From NCBI GenBank assembly GCA_031553005.1, contig JAVBMA010000031.1:62001-126000 (forward strand): DNA of 64,000 nt. The letters are read 5' to 3'. The first letter of the stretch is position 1; each line of letters starts with the position of its first letter. This document shows positions 24,106 through 33,613 of this stretch, one piece after another. The notes below the pieces were generated by a model that worked only from the letters and a program-made list of their open reading frames with translations, made no database searches and was not told the DNA's origin. This stretch comes from RGIG9379 sp031553005. Its GTDB lineage: Bacteria > Bacteroidota > Bacteroidia > Bacteroidales > Paludibacteraceae. The translations under genes were made by a program, and so were the position numbers.

Positions 24106-25227
24106 CTAACTATTAGATATAATGGTATGATATTGGTTTATAACGGTTTGAACGTTAAATTGTTTTTCTACTTTTTTTCTGCCGGCAAGCCCCATTTGCA
24201 TTCGTTCTTCTTTGGGCATTAGAATAATTTTCTCCATTACTTCATAAAGGCTTTCAACATCTTTAGGATTGCAAAGATAACCATTAATTTTGTCGTCTAC
24301 AATCTCTTTGCATCCTACTGTATTAGTTGTTATAAGGGGTTTCCCCATTGTAGCACCTTCCAACAAAGAAAAAGGTATTCCTTCCCGATAATAAGACGGT
24401 AATACAACACACGCAGCTTTTTCGATGTAAGGCCGAACATCATCGGTAACCCCCAAATAATTAACAATACCTTCTTTTCCCCATGCATTTATTTGTTCTT
24501 TTGAAATAGCACTCGGATTATCGACTCCGATGAATCCTAATAAATTGAATTCGACTGTCGGATATTTTTTTTTCAATTCACGTGCAGCATCGGCAAAAAT
24601 GCCTACACCTTTGTCCCATAACATACGTGCCATCAGAAGAAAAGAAATGGTTTCGGGCTGAGATGATATAGAAAAAATAGATAAATCAATGCCCTCACCA
24701 CTTTTCATTACATAGCCATTCTCTTCATTTATGATTTTACCGTTTAAAAATTCTGTATAATCGTCTTGATTGAGAAACCAAACTTGATTTGCTCCATTAA
24801 AAGCTATTTTATACAAACTTTTAGCTATTTTAGACACAATATCATTGTTCAGGAAAATATACCCTAATCCTGTTGTAATCGGAATGTATTTTATTTTCAA
24901 AAAGCGCGCAGCTAAAGAGCCGTATATATTTGGTTTAATTGTGTAGAAAAAACAAAAATCAGGATTTATTTTTCTGAATATTTTCAAATAGGAAAGAAAA
25001 ACAAAAAAATCTTGCAAAGGATTTACTCCCTTTGCAGCTATTTTTATTGGAATAAATTTACAGCCAATAGCTTCTATTTTCGATTTAAATTCATCTTCGG
25101 GTGCAACAACAACTACATTGTATCCTTTTTGTACAAAATCAGCCATCAAAACCCTGCGGAAATTATACATACTCCAAAGAGTATTTCCCGAAAAAAGAAT
25201 TGTTTTTTTTGTCATGTTTTTAACCAT
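24106..25227 (-). CDS. glycosyltransferase family 4
   Basis: The 373-residue GT-B enzyme has an N-domain (LFSGNTLWSMYNFRRVLM, YNVVVVAPEDEF, IKPNIYGSLAARFLKIKYI) resembling PglA/WbpH-type HexNAc transferases. The C-domain has the donor site (FLLMARMLWDKGVGIFADAA, VLPSYYREGIPFSLLEGATMGKPLITTN). It would extend the lipid-linked glycan in the cytoplasm. The ATG at 25227 overlaps the preceding glycosyltransferase by 8 bp. A second ATG at 25215, four bases after that stop, is an equally good start. Confidence 0.9.
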   Translation of the reverse strand: MVKNMTKKTILFSGNTLWSMYNFRRVLMADFVQKGYNVVVVAPEDEFKSKIEAIGCKFIPIKIAAKGVNPLQDFFVFLSYLKIFRKINPDFCFFYTIKPNIYGSLAARFLKIKYIPITTGLGYIFLNNDIVSKIAKSLYKIAFNGANQVWFLNQDDYTEFLNGKIINEENGYVMKSGEGIDLSIFSISSQPETISFLLMARMLWDKGVGIFADAARELKKKYPTVEFNLLGFIGVDNPSAISKEQINAWGKEGIVNYLGVTDDVRPYIEKAACVVLPSYYREGIPFSLLEGATMGKPLITTNTVGCKEIVDDKINGYLCNPKDVESLYEVMEKIILMPKEERMQMGLAGRKKVEKQFNVQTVINQYHTIISNS

Positions 25228-26332
25228 TAAATTCCTCTATTCTATTTTTATCCGTTGAGTTTTCATATAAACTTTGCCATTTTTCTACAATTTTATTGAT
25301 GTCGAATCGCTCTGTGAGCATTCTGTTTTTTTTACCGAGCAATTCTCTTTCTTCTTGTGTTTTTTCCAAAATGGCCGTCATTTTTTCTGCTAAAGCTGTA
25401 CTGTTTCGAATTGGCACTACCCATTCAGATTGATTTATTACTTCTGCGCAACCGCCGGCATTGGTAGTTATAACAGGTAATCCGCATGCCATAGCTTCTG
25501 CTAGTACAATACCAAAGCCTTCCCATGCTGAGGATAATACAAAGCAATCGGCAGCACAATAGTAATCTTCAATATTTTTGTGATTACCGGCAAAAATCAC
25601 ACTGTTTTCTATCCCTTTGTCAGATGTAAGCTTTTTTAAATCAGTTAACAATTCTCCTTCTCCTACAATCATCAATCTGGCATTGGATAGTGTTGAAAAT
25701 GCTTCAATAAGATTATGTTGGTCTTTTGCTTCGGTAAGCCGTCCGACATTGACAAATAAGAATTCATTTTCAGAAACGTCATACTGCTTACGAATCGTCT
25801 GCCGAACTGCTGGATTAGGAATAAATCTTGATAAATCAATGCCGTTGTAAACTGCTTTACTGTTTGATTTTTTGAAAGCCTTTTGTTCAATAAAATAGTC
25901 AACGGCTTCTTGTGATACATTAGTGTTGAGATCCGATAAACAATTTGTATACCGGTACAATTTCATCCGGAAAGCGTTTCCTATATACTTGTTATGCTCT
26001 GTACAGATTAATGTTGGTTGATGATAGACTATCCGTAACAACCGGGCAAAGATATTAGCATGAATCATTTGTGCATGTATAATATCCGGATGAAATTCTT
26101 TTAATATTGCTCGCGCTTTTATGAATGCTTTGATAAATCCTGCTGGCGTTTTGCGCATATCAAGCCCAACAACTTTTACTTGAGAGGCAATGCGATGTTC
26201 TTGTGTGTTTTCTCCGGTAAGATACAGCAATAATACATTATTCCCGGCATAAGCTATACGATTGGCTATATCAATCGTTATGGCTTCTGCGCCGCCAAAT
26301 CCTAATCCGGTTATTATGTAAGCTATATTCAT
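25220..26332 (-). CDS. glycosyltransferase family 4
   Basis: The 370-residue GT-B protein starts MNIAYIITGLGFGGAEAITI, the usual GT4 glycine-rich loop. It continues with IIHAQMIHANIFARLLR, LICTEHNKYIG and the donor-binding end VNVGRLTEAKDQHNLIEAF, VLSSAWEGFGIVLAEAMACGLPVITTNAGG. The donor and acceptor are unknown. It overlaps the next gene by 8 bp, and the 188-bp gap upstream (26333-26520) is AT-rich and could hold a promoter, though none is clear. Confidence 0.92.
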   Translation of the reverse strand: MNIAYIITGLGFGGAEAITIDIANRIAYAGNNVLLLYLTGENTQEHRIASQVKVVGLDMRKTPAGFIKAFIKARAILKEFHPDIIHAQMIHANIFARLLRIVYHQPTLICTEHNKYIGNAFRMKLYRYTNCLSDLNTNVSQEAVDYFIEQKAFKKSNSKAVYNGIDLSRFIPNPAVRQTIRKQYDVSENEFLFVNVGRLTEAKDQHNLIEAFSTLSNARLMIVGEGELLTDLKKLTSDKGIENSVIFAGNHKNIEDYYCAADCFVLSSAWEGFGIVLAEAMACGLPVITTNAGGCAEVINQSEWVVPIRNSTALAEKMTAILEKTQEERELLGKKNRMLTERFDINKIVEKWQSLYENSTDKNRIEEFNG

Positions 26333-26520
26333 AAAAGATTAATAACTAATTCAAGTTGCTATTTGTATTTTATAAAATTTTGTCCAAAAGTATATTCAAA
26401 AATAAAAGTGAATGAGCTTTAATATTTATAGGAATAGGTTCTTGATCATAATATTCCCTTTCAGTATTTGTCCTTTTATACTATTAGTGATATAGAACAG
26501 AAAAATTATCGCAACATGAA

Positions 26521-27579
26521 TTAACTATTAAAATTTGATTGGCATAGCATATCTATTTCTTTGTCCATATCTGTGAATGTACGAAAATTTGAATAAGTGT
26601 TTAACGCTTCTTTTGATAAGTTTTCTTTTAAAGTCGTATTAGTGATTATTCTTGAAATTGCGTTTGCCAATTCTTTATCATTTTTATCTTCCACCAACAG
26701 TCCGTTTTTTTCGTTTTTGACTGTAAAAGGCATGGCTGAGTTGTTAAATGCCACAACAGGAATTCCATAAGACATCGCTTCAAGCATTACCATTCCGTAG
26801 CCTTCCAATAAAGACGGAAAAACAAAGCAAGATGCGTTATTATAATATTCGGATAATTGTTTATCTTCAACCCTTCCGCAGAAAGCAACTTTCTCTTCTA
26901 GTCCAAATTGTTTGATACTGGAAAAAAGCTCTGTATAATAATCATCTTCAATGATTTTACCTACTATATTACAGTAGAACGAAATATTCTTTTGGTTTAG
27001 TATATTCAACGCGTTAATTAAATAGTCCAATCCTTTTCTTCGTTCGATAGTTCCTACAAACAGTAAGTTATTGTCGTTATTTTCTATTTTAGGCAGATGT
27101 AATAATGTTTTTTTTATGCCTAATTCGATATAAAAAAATTTACTGTAAGGTAAAATCTGTTGAAAAAGATGCTTAATATATGGGCTTGGAATAATTGTAC
27201 GGTAAGAAATCTTAAGAAAAGAGAGTTCCCATATTTTATGTATCCATTTTTTTAGTCCCTCTTCACCTGAAAAATTAAAATGGTGGTGTATAGAGACTAA
27301 CTTTGTTTTTGAAAACACTCGTAAACCCAAGAATAACAACATCAAACGTGAATATAACCTGCTGTTGGTCAATACTAAATCGTATTTGCGTATATGGTTG
27401 AATTTTTGTAAATAAATAATGTTGTAAAGATATTTGCTATTTGAGCATAGCATATCATTTGTGAGAAAATCTACCTCATGATCGCTTTTGCTTATAATCC
27501 TATCAATAAGATAATGATCGTAAATTTGTCCTCCGGTAATCGCCTCTTTGTATTCGGGATATATGATTAATATTCTCAT
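26521..27579 (-). CDS. glycosyltransferase family 4
   Basis: I take the ATG at 27579 (MRILIIYPEYKEAITGGQIYDHY), five bases after the preceding gene's stop. The longer frame from 27687 would overlap that gene by 103 bp and adds an atypical N-terminus. The 352-residue product has a GT-B layout with LLFVGTIERRKGLDYLINAL, YCNIVGKIIEDDYYTELF, and CFVFPSLLEGYGMVMLEAMSYGIPVVAFNNSA. The codons are strongly AT-biased, as in the whole polysaccharide block, suggesting horizontal exchange. Substrates are unknown. Confidence 0.9.
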   Translation of the reverse strand: MRILIIYPEYKEAITGGQIYDHYLIDRIISKSDHEVDFLTNDMLCSNSKYLYNIIYLQKFNHIRKYDLVLTNSRLYSRLMLLFLGLRVFSKTKLVSIHHHFNFSGEEGLKKWIHKIWELSFLKISYRTIIPSPYIKHLFQQILPYSKFFYIELGIKKTLLHLPKIENNDNNLLFVGTIERRKGLDYLINALNILNQKNISFYCNIVGKIIEDDYYTELFSSIKQFGLEEKVAFCGRVEDKQLSEYYNNASCFVFPSLLEGYGMVMLEAMSYGIPVVAFNNSAMPFTVKNEKNGLLVEDKNDKELANAISRIITNTTLKENLSKEALNTYSNFRTFTDMDKEIDMLCQSNFNS

Positions 27580-27584
27580 CAGTA

Positions 27585-28451
27585 TCAGATATTCTTTAAA
27601 ATATATTTCCAATAAAGGTTTTTTTCTTTGTTTCCCAATATATAGAAAACTGTTATGCGCGATATTGCCGTCAGGTGAAATATGCAATCAGCAATGAGGC
27701 GATATAAGTTTCCATGCGTTTTTTTGAAAAACAGTTTTCTGGAAGTTAATATTCTTTTTATTTTATCTAAATTGCAGTTAAAACTTTTTCCTTCCAAATG
27801 TATTATTTTTGCGTTTGGAATATTAATGATTTTGTACCCTGATTTTTTGATTCTCCAAGTTAACTCTGTTTCTTCGTAGTACATAAAGAAATCAGGATCA
27901 AAATAACCGATTTTATCAAGTAATGATTTTTTTATCATCATATCAGCCCCAGTTATATATCCTACTTCCATTGGTTTGAAAGTAAAGTTAAAATTACGGT
28001 TTTTATTTAATTTGTTTGGATTTCCCAATAAAATGTTTATTTCTTGTAATAAAGACGGTATTTTATCAAAAGAATAAGAAGGGTTCATTTCTTCATCGTA
28101 AAGATTTCCTCCGCAAATACCAATGTTCTCGTTTTTATCTAAATAATCGGATAAAATTTTTATGGCATTATTTATTAAAATAGTGTCAGGGTTTAATAAA
28201 AAGATATTTCTACCTATAGCTGCATCTATTCCTAAATTGTTAGCTTTGCCGAAACCCAAATTTTTTTCGCTTTCAATGAGCTTTACATTGGGAAATTCTT
28301 TTTTTAACATTTGGCCTGAGCTATCTTGCGAGTTGTTGTCTACGACAATGATTTCAAAGTCAATCCCTTCTGTTTTTTTTAATACCGATTCTAAGCATTG
28401 CTTTGTTAATTCTCTCGTATTATAACTTACGATGATAATTGATACATCCAT
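27585..28451 (-). CDS. glycosyltransferase family 2 (rhamnosyltransferase-like)
   Basis: The 288-residue GT-A enzyme starts MDVSIIIVSYNTRELTKQCL, with DNNSQDSSGQML, KNLGFGKANNLGIDAA, the metal/donor segment LLNPDTILI and GYFDPDFFMYYEETELTWRIKKSGY, the pattern of WbbL/RfbF-type enzymes. It has no long membrane segment. It adds a sugar to the growing lipid-linked repeat in the cytoplasm. It is tightly spaced with the polymerase gene (16 bp) and the next GT4 (5 bp), which indicates one operon. Confidence 0.92.
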   Translation of the reverse strand: MDVSIIIVSYNTRELTKQCLESVLKKTEGIDFEIIVVDNNSQDSSGQMLKKEFPNVKLIESEKNLGFGKANNLGIDAAIGRNIFLLNPDTILINNAIKILSDYLDKNENIGICGGNLYDEEMNPSYSFDKIPSLLQEINILLGNPNKLNKNRNFNFTFKPMEVGYITGADMMIKKSLLDKIGYFDPDFFMYYEETELTWRIKKSGYKIINIPNAKIIHLEGKSFNCNLDKIKRILTSRKLFFKKTHGNLYRLIADCIFHLTAISRITVFYILGNKEKNLYWKYILKNI

Positions 28452-28467
28452 TTTTACAACATATTCA

Positions 28468-29595
28468 TTATTGATTCCAATCTTTTCTTAACGTTGCTTT
28501 TGGGGGATGAGATATACAGTTGTAATATGGCGATAATCCATAGTTCACGGGTCTATTGGTTAAATTGCTTATTTTTGTGGAAGTAATATCTCTTACTGGT
28601 AGTACACAAAAAAACAGAAGCAATATGGTTGCAAATACCAATTTAGAAGAAGATAACTGTATTTGTTTTATTTTTAGATCCCAAATATAGGTGAATGCAA
28701 CAACGCCATAAACTAAATAATATGATTCCAGTCTTCCTAAAATATAAACAGATGATGAAAAAGCCTTAATAATTGCGAACATAGCCAAAGAGTTGACAAA
28801 GAAAGCTGTTTTATTGTTATTTGTTTTTACAAATAATACTATTAATAATATGATGGCAAGTTGAGATAGATAAAATAAACCCGTATTAAATTGTACTTTT
28901 TGTGCAAAAAGTGATTCCATATAAAGCACAGCTTTTGTAGAGAAATCTTCTGGTAATATGGGGGCAATTTGTAAAACTATTGTTTTCAACGACTCCGGAT
29001 AAAAATAGAAGATATTTGCAACTAAAATTAATACTACAGGTAATGCCTTTCCATAATTTTTATATAAGAAATATAAAGGAATGGCAGTTATTGCTGATGT
29101 ATGAAAAAACGAAGCTACAAAAATAACTAGTAAAAAGCGTATTGGTTTCCTCTCAAAAATATAATTTGAAAATAAAACAATTATTCCTATTGAAATAGAC
29201 TGTCGTATTTGAGCCATCAAAATATTAAATAGCATAAAACACATCAATAATGTTAGAGCGGCAATTGGATAAGGAGCTTCTTTTTTATAAAGCCTGCAAA
29301 CAGAAAACACAAAGAATAATGTAGCAGAAAATTGCAATACATAATAATTGCCAAATATTGTGTTAAAAGTTTTATTTAGTAGCAAATAGCCATATTCTGT
29401 ATTGGATAAAGTTCCATTAAAAATTTGCTTGTATAAATTCCAATCTGCTCCCGTGTTATAACGTAAGCCCACAAACAAAACGAGTAGACCGGCAAGTGCC
29501 ACAAATATCCATGACGCTTGCTCTTTTTTTAAACCCCCGGCTTCAAATATAGAAGCAGATAGGAACAGTGAAAATATTATGATATAAATAGCCAT
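28468..29595 (-). CDS. EpsG/Wzy-family polysaccharide polymerase
   Basis: The 375-residue protein is almost entirely hydrophobic, with about eleven membrane segments. It carries the EpsG family pattern: GLRYNTGADWNLYKQIF near residue 62, a YGYLLLNKTF segment, and an AQIRQSISIGIIVLFSNYIF helix followed by SFFHTSAITAIPLYF. It would polymerise repeat units on the periplasmic face. It starts 4 bp after the flippase gene, as usual for a wzx-wzy pair. Confidence 0.88.
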   Translation of the reverse strand: MAIYIIIFSLFLSASIFEAGGLKKEQASWIFVALAGLLVLFVGLRYNTGADWNLYKQIFNGTLSNTEYGYLLLNKTFNTIFGNYYVLQFSATLFFVFSVCRLYKKEAPYPIAALTLLMCFMLFNILMAQIRQSISIGIIVLFSNYIFERKPIRFLLVIFVASFFHTSAITAIPLYFLYKNYGKALPVVLILVANIFYFYPESLKTIVLQIAPILPEDFSTKAVLYMESLFAQKVQFNTGLFYLSQLAIILLIVLFVKTNNNKTAFFVNSLAMFAIIKAFSSSVYILGRLESYYLVYGVVAFTYIWDLKIKQIQLSSSKLVFATILLLFFCVLPVRDITSTKISNLTNRPVNYGLSPYYNCISHPPKATLRKDWNQ

Positions 29596-29599
29596 TTTT

Positions 29600-30847
29600 C
29601 TAAAACAAAATTTTTCGTCCGAACCAAAACATTAGTATACAAACCGTTGCTTCTGTAATAAGCAATGAAATAGCTACTCCGTTTGCTCCCCAAAAGAAAG
29701 CCGTAGGAAAAACGGTTATTAAAGCAACTATTCCTGCTATAAAGTATGTATGTTGATAATTTTTCTTATCCGTAGAATTGCCTAATGCTAAAATTCCCAA
29801 TTGTGCAACTATTCCCCCTATCCCAATGAAAATTGGTGCAAATGCCATTATTTTGAACAAAACATTTGCATTTTGGTAATCATTTCCCAAAAAAACAATT
29901 ATAAATGGAGATAAAAAATACATGCCGATAAAAATCATAAACATACAAATTCCAACAAAAATAAGCAATTTATATACTAACGAAATCGCTTCTGGTTTGT
30001 TGTCTTTTCCCAGATAGGTTATCTTTGGATAAAATGCCTGCAAAACCGGCGTCAGCACCAAATAACATAACGCTCTCATTATCCTATCTACAGCAGAATA
30101 TTGACCCACTTCGGCTGAAGTGCTGAAGTACCCCAGCACAATTACAAAACTAGCCATATAAATAGAAGTTGCCGCACTTGAAAGAAATACCGGAAAACTT
30201 TCTTTTAATTCAAAAAAAGTATTCTTTTTAACAAAAGAAACAATTGATATCCATTTCCCTCGGATAATGATTCCTACTGAGATCATTGTCCCTACCATAA
30301 TGACCAAAGATTGTAATAAAGCAGCTATTAAGTAATCATCCGAACTTTTTACTAAAATAAAAGTTAACGGTAATATCGAAAGTTTAGCAATTACATTGAC
30401 AATAGATACTATTTTGATTTTTCCCAATCCCTGAAAAAGCCAGACAAACGTAAATGCATTTCCGATTACCATGGGAAACATAACAAACATGGTTTGTTTA
30501 TATTCAGCAAAACGGGGAATACAAGCTAATAAAATCAGGACAACAAAACTAATTGCAAGCAACCCGATTTTTGCATATAACGTTGATGTGAAAATTTGGT
30601 TTAATTCTTCATGATTATTTTTTGCCAAAGTTATTCGTTTCGTTGCAGTAAGATTAAATCCAAAATCAACAATTAACATCAGATACTGCATCACAGATAA
30701 AGAAAAACCAATATATCCAAATTTTTCGGCACCTAAAACTTTCATCAAATAAGGAAGAACTAAAAGAGGAGCTATGTAATTTAATCCTTGCAAAGCAATC
30801 AAATAAAATACATCTTTTATTTCCTTATTTATTGTCGATGATTGCAT
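29600..30847 (-). CDS. oligosaccharide flippase (Wzx, RfbX/MOP family)
   Basis: The 415-residue polytopic protein has about twelve membrane segments. The N-terminus FYLIALQGLNYIAPLLVLPYL and VLGAEKFGYIGFSLSVMQYL is the typical polysaccharide biosynthesis (MOP) start. It flips undecaprenyl-linked repeat units outward. It is the first gene of the block running down to 24106. The gene before it (DjlA-like) ends 80 bp upstream, with no terminator seen between. Confidence 0.9.
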   Translation of the reverse strand: MQSSTINKEIKDVFYLIALQGLNYIAPLLVLPYLMKVLGAEKFGYIGFSLSVMQYLMLIVDFGFNLTATKRITLAKNNHEELNQIFTSTLYAKIGLLAISFVVLILLACIPRFAEYKQTMFVMFPMVIGNAFTFVWLFQGLGKIKIVSIVNVIAKLSILPLTFILVKSSDDYLIAALLQSLVIMVGTMISVGIIIRGKWISIVSFVKKNTFFELKESFPVFLSSAATSIYMASFVIVLGYFSTSAEVGQYSAVDRIMRALCYLVLTPVLQAFYPKITYLGKDNKPEAISLVYKLLIFVGICMFMIFIGMYFLSPFIIVFLGNDYQNANVLFKIMAFAPIFIGIGGIVAQLGILALGNSTDKKNYQHTYFIAGIVALITVFPTAFFWGANGVAISLLITEATVCILMFWFGRKILF

Positions 30848-30927
30848 TAATCGTTATGGAGGTAGTATGAAAATCATTTTCTTAATTAAAAGCAAAGATA
30901 AGGAAAAATATGAATCTGTCCTATCTC

Positions 30928-31755
30928 TTATCTCCCTCTCTTCAAACATTTATACGCTTCATTAATAGCGCGGAATTTCTCCGCCGCTTTAGCTTGTGCA
31001 ATCGTATCCTTGGAATCAACTTTATCCGGGTGATATTGCATAGCTAATTTGCGGTATGCCTTTTTAATTTCCTCATTAGAGGCGTTTTCACCGATTAAAA
31101 GGGTCTTGCAAGCCCAACGGGTGTCATTGAGTGAGTATGATTGAACCTGCTTTTTTTGATAGTCGTAGAAAGAAGGGAACTGTGATGTTAACTTGGCAAA
31201 ATCGGAACTATTGATAGCTATATGACGAGCTATCTTTTGTAGAATCACCGCTTCTTTTTGGCAAATTCCATTATTGGCATTTGCTATTCTGAAAAGCAAG
31301 GAGAAGAAGTCTAACTTTTGATTATAGGAGAGGCTTCGGTTGAGTCTTAAGCAATGGGGACGAAAATCTGTGATCTCTTTTTGTAAGGTGTTTTTCAGGA
31401 GCAATAAGAGCTTTTTTGTTTTTTGTTCTCCGAATCGTTTTAAGAGGAAAGATTTGACTTCATCCAATTCTGATTTTTTGGCTTGTCCATCTGCATTCAT
31501 CACAATCGAAATAAGCCCTATTAAAGCGATATTGAGAGTCGGAACCATATTTATATTTTCATTCTCTCTTTCAGTATATGCCGATTTTTTGTTTATAAAA
31601 TAAAAAATCAGTATACAAAACATCCCTAATAGAGCGCTAGTGGATGGTGACACTACACTATAACGAAACAGTGCGAACAGAAAACACACAATAACGATAA
31701 GAAGACCCTGGATAACTATAAGTATATCCGAACCTACCTTCTTATTTTTTTTCAT
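30928..31755 (-). CDS. membrane-anchored TerB-J domain protein (DjlA-like)
   Basis: The 275-residue protein has two N-terminal membrane helices (residues about 10-28 and 36-53), a TerB-type helical domain (about 70-190, IVMNADGQAKKSELDEVKSFL) and a C-terminal J domain (about 210-275) with the HPD motif in YRKLAMQYHPDKVD. The order of parts matches DjlA, which stimulates DnaK at the membrane. It starts 7 bp after the outer-membrane barrel gene and probably shares that transcript. Confidence 0.88.
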   Translation of the reverse strand: MKKNKKVGSDILIVIQGLLIVIVCFLFALFRYSVVSPSTSALLGMFCILIFYFINKKSAYTERENENINMVPTLNIALIGLISIVMNADGQAKKSELDEVKSFLLKRFGEQKTKKLLLLLKNTLQKEITDFRPHCLRLNRSLSYNQKLDFFSLLFRIANANNGICQKEAVILQKIARHIAINSSDFAKLTSQFPSFYDYQKKQVQSYSLNDTRWACKTLLIGENASNEEIKKAYRKLAMQYHPDKVDSKDTIAQAKAAEKFRAINEAYKCLKRGR

Positions 31756-31762
31756 ATTTTTC

Positions 31763-33613
31763 TTAGAATGAAACCGAAAGTCCTCCCATTACATTAAACC
31801 TGTGAGCAGTATATCCATACCAATTAGCATACTCTTGGTTTATTATATTATTCAGGTTAAGGAAAATATTCATAAAGCTCAGAAGCTTGTAATTAGCTCC
31901 CAGACTCAGGTCGTTAATATTTTTCATGGATACGCTGTTTCCATTGATCAACGCATAACGTCCTGCTTCGAACCGGTAAGCCAGATTCAACCGGAGATAA
32001 TCCGTTACAAGGTAGCTGGTTTGAAAGTCAATTTCCCATGCCGGAGTTTGCCATGGTTTTTTGATATCATCACTCAATGACCATGAGTTATATTTCGATT
32101 TAAACGTGAAATTCAACTTGTCATGCCAATTGTAAAGGAGGGTGAGTCCGGCATTGAATAACCCTGCGTCTTTTTCATACACCACATCAAATGTATTGTA
32201 GTAAGGCGATGCCGCAGCAGTATCGACACTCTTATTTACAAAGAAATAAGGATTATTTATGATCTTGTATCCGATAAAGAAGTCGGCATTGACTTGATTG
32301 AAAAGTTTGATCTTGGTTCCGGCGTATACATCAATGGGGGTATAAGTATCTTCGATACGCGTATCGGGCGAGATATACGGATTTAATTGCGTAATGTAAC
32401 GATAGTTGTTTACGGCAAAATCTCCCGTAACTCCGGCATAGATATAGAGTTTTTGGTCTATCACCTTTACATTTCCGTAAATGTCGGGAGTGATTGCTCC
32501 GGGGCGTCCTTGCCCAATGCTGAAAGCTCCCTTTATTCCGATTACCATAACCCCGGCTTTCCCTTCGAAAGTGTAGTATGGATTCAACTTGATTACCGTA
32601 TAGCTTTTGGTATTTTCCGCATTTTCAAAATTATAGACAGGAGTACTGTCCGGTCTTCCCATAAAGATATTGTACATCTCTAACTTAGCGCCCAAAGACG
32701 AACTTTCCATACGGTAATCGCCCATTACGTTAGTGTAAATGGTATGTTCCGTCAGCTTATTCCGGTTATGAAACAACTGATAGTTAGTTTGCAGGTCATA
32801 TTTCCACTTGGAGATATACTCTTTAGTCCTGTAACGCAGGTTTACGTCAAAATTAGTAAATGCCTGTTTTTTGTAATCGTCGTCTAACGGCGATTGATAG
32901 TCGGGAACATTGGCGATGGAATCGGCAAACGAGTCGTATCCGTAATAATTAAAACGGTTGTATCCTCCACCAATGGAAGAGATTAACTCTTTGTTACGTA
33001 TGTTTTTGAGGAATGATATCCGCGCTTTATTGTCATTGGTTAATGCATCGGATTTGACCGATTCGGTCAATGACGGATACATTTCCGGAGTTAATTTGAC
33101 ATCGCCGAAAGAAGAGTTATGTTTTAAATAGAAGTCAATCAGGTATTGCGGATCTTTATAAATAGGAGTATATAATTCGCCTAAGAAAGAGGTATAATTC
33201 CCGCCTCCGACTTTTACAAAACCATCTTTATAGGATGGAGAGGGTTGAGGCGAAACGGTTGCATAATCAAGAGAAGGTATAATATCATTTTTTGGAGGAA
33301 AAGGGGTTGTCCATACCATGTAATTTGTCTGGATCTTCTTTGCCTCAATATCTTTTAGCTCCGGCATGGTATTTATCTTCCCGGCCTCCTGTATCACAGG
33401 ATTGTATTCTTTTACTATTTCTATGTTCCGGGCAATAGTGGTATCTGTGTCGGGACGTTGCGCAAAAGCAGTCAGGCAGCTACCTGTAAAAATCCCCAAT
33501 ATGATGATCTTCGATAATGAATTGACAATGAAAGAATCTCTTTCACTTTTTTTCTTGTGCTGGAATATATGTAAGTGTTTCATATGCCGTTTATTCGTCT
33601 GCTTTTTTATCAT
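31763..33613 (-). CDS. outer-membrane beta-barrel protein (TonB-receptor-like, no plug)
   Basis: The 616-residue product has a long N-region followed by a signal segment (IIILGIFTGSCLTAFAQ, ending at about residue 52) and a short conserved linker (ARNIEIVKEYNPVIQEAGKI). It continues to the C-terminal Phe as alternating beta strands (VGGGNYTSFLGELYTPIY, RLNLAYRFEAGRYAL, FNVMGGLSVSF). The C-terminal aromatic residue and strand density indicate an outer-membrane barrel. The ATG overlaps the TGA of the TPR gene (ATGA), so translation is coupled. A later in-frame ATG (residue 11) is possible. No transport substrate can be named. Confidence 0.8.
   Translation of the reverse strand: MIKKQTNKRHMKHLHIFQHKKKSERDSFIVNSLSKIIILGIFTGSCLTAFAQRPDTDTTIARNIEIVKEYNPVIQEAGKINTMPELKDIEAKKIQTNYMVWTTPFPPKNDIIPSLDYATVSPQPSPSYKDGFVKVGGGNYTSFLGELYTPIYKDPQYLIDFYLKHNSSFGDVKLTPEMYPSLTESVKSDALTNDNKARISFLKNIRNKELISSIGGGYNRFNYYGYDSFADSIANVPDYQSPLDDDYKKQAFTNFDVNLRYRTKEYISKWKYDLQTNYQLFHNRNKLTEHTIYTNVMGDYRMESSSLGAKLEMYNIFMGRPDSTPVYNFENAENTKSYTVIKLNPYYTFEGKAGVMVIGIKGAFSIGQGRPGAITPDIYGNVKVIDQKLYIYAGVTGDFAVNNYRYITQLNPYISPDTRIEDTYTPIDVYAGTKIKLFNQVNADFFIGYKIINNPYFFVNKSVDTAAASPYYNTFDVVYEKDAGLFNAGLTLLYNWHDKLNFTFKSKYNSWSLSDDIKKPWQTPAWEIDFQTSYLVTDYLRLNLAYRFEAGRYALINGNSVSMKNINDLSLGANYKLLSFMNIFLNLNNIINQEYANWYGYTAHRFNVMGGLSVSF

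Noticed and set aside
27580..27687. N-terminal extension of the GT4 protein
   Set aside because: It overlaps the upstream glycosyltransferase by 103 bp, and the GT4 fold starts at the later ATG.
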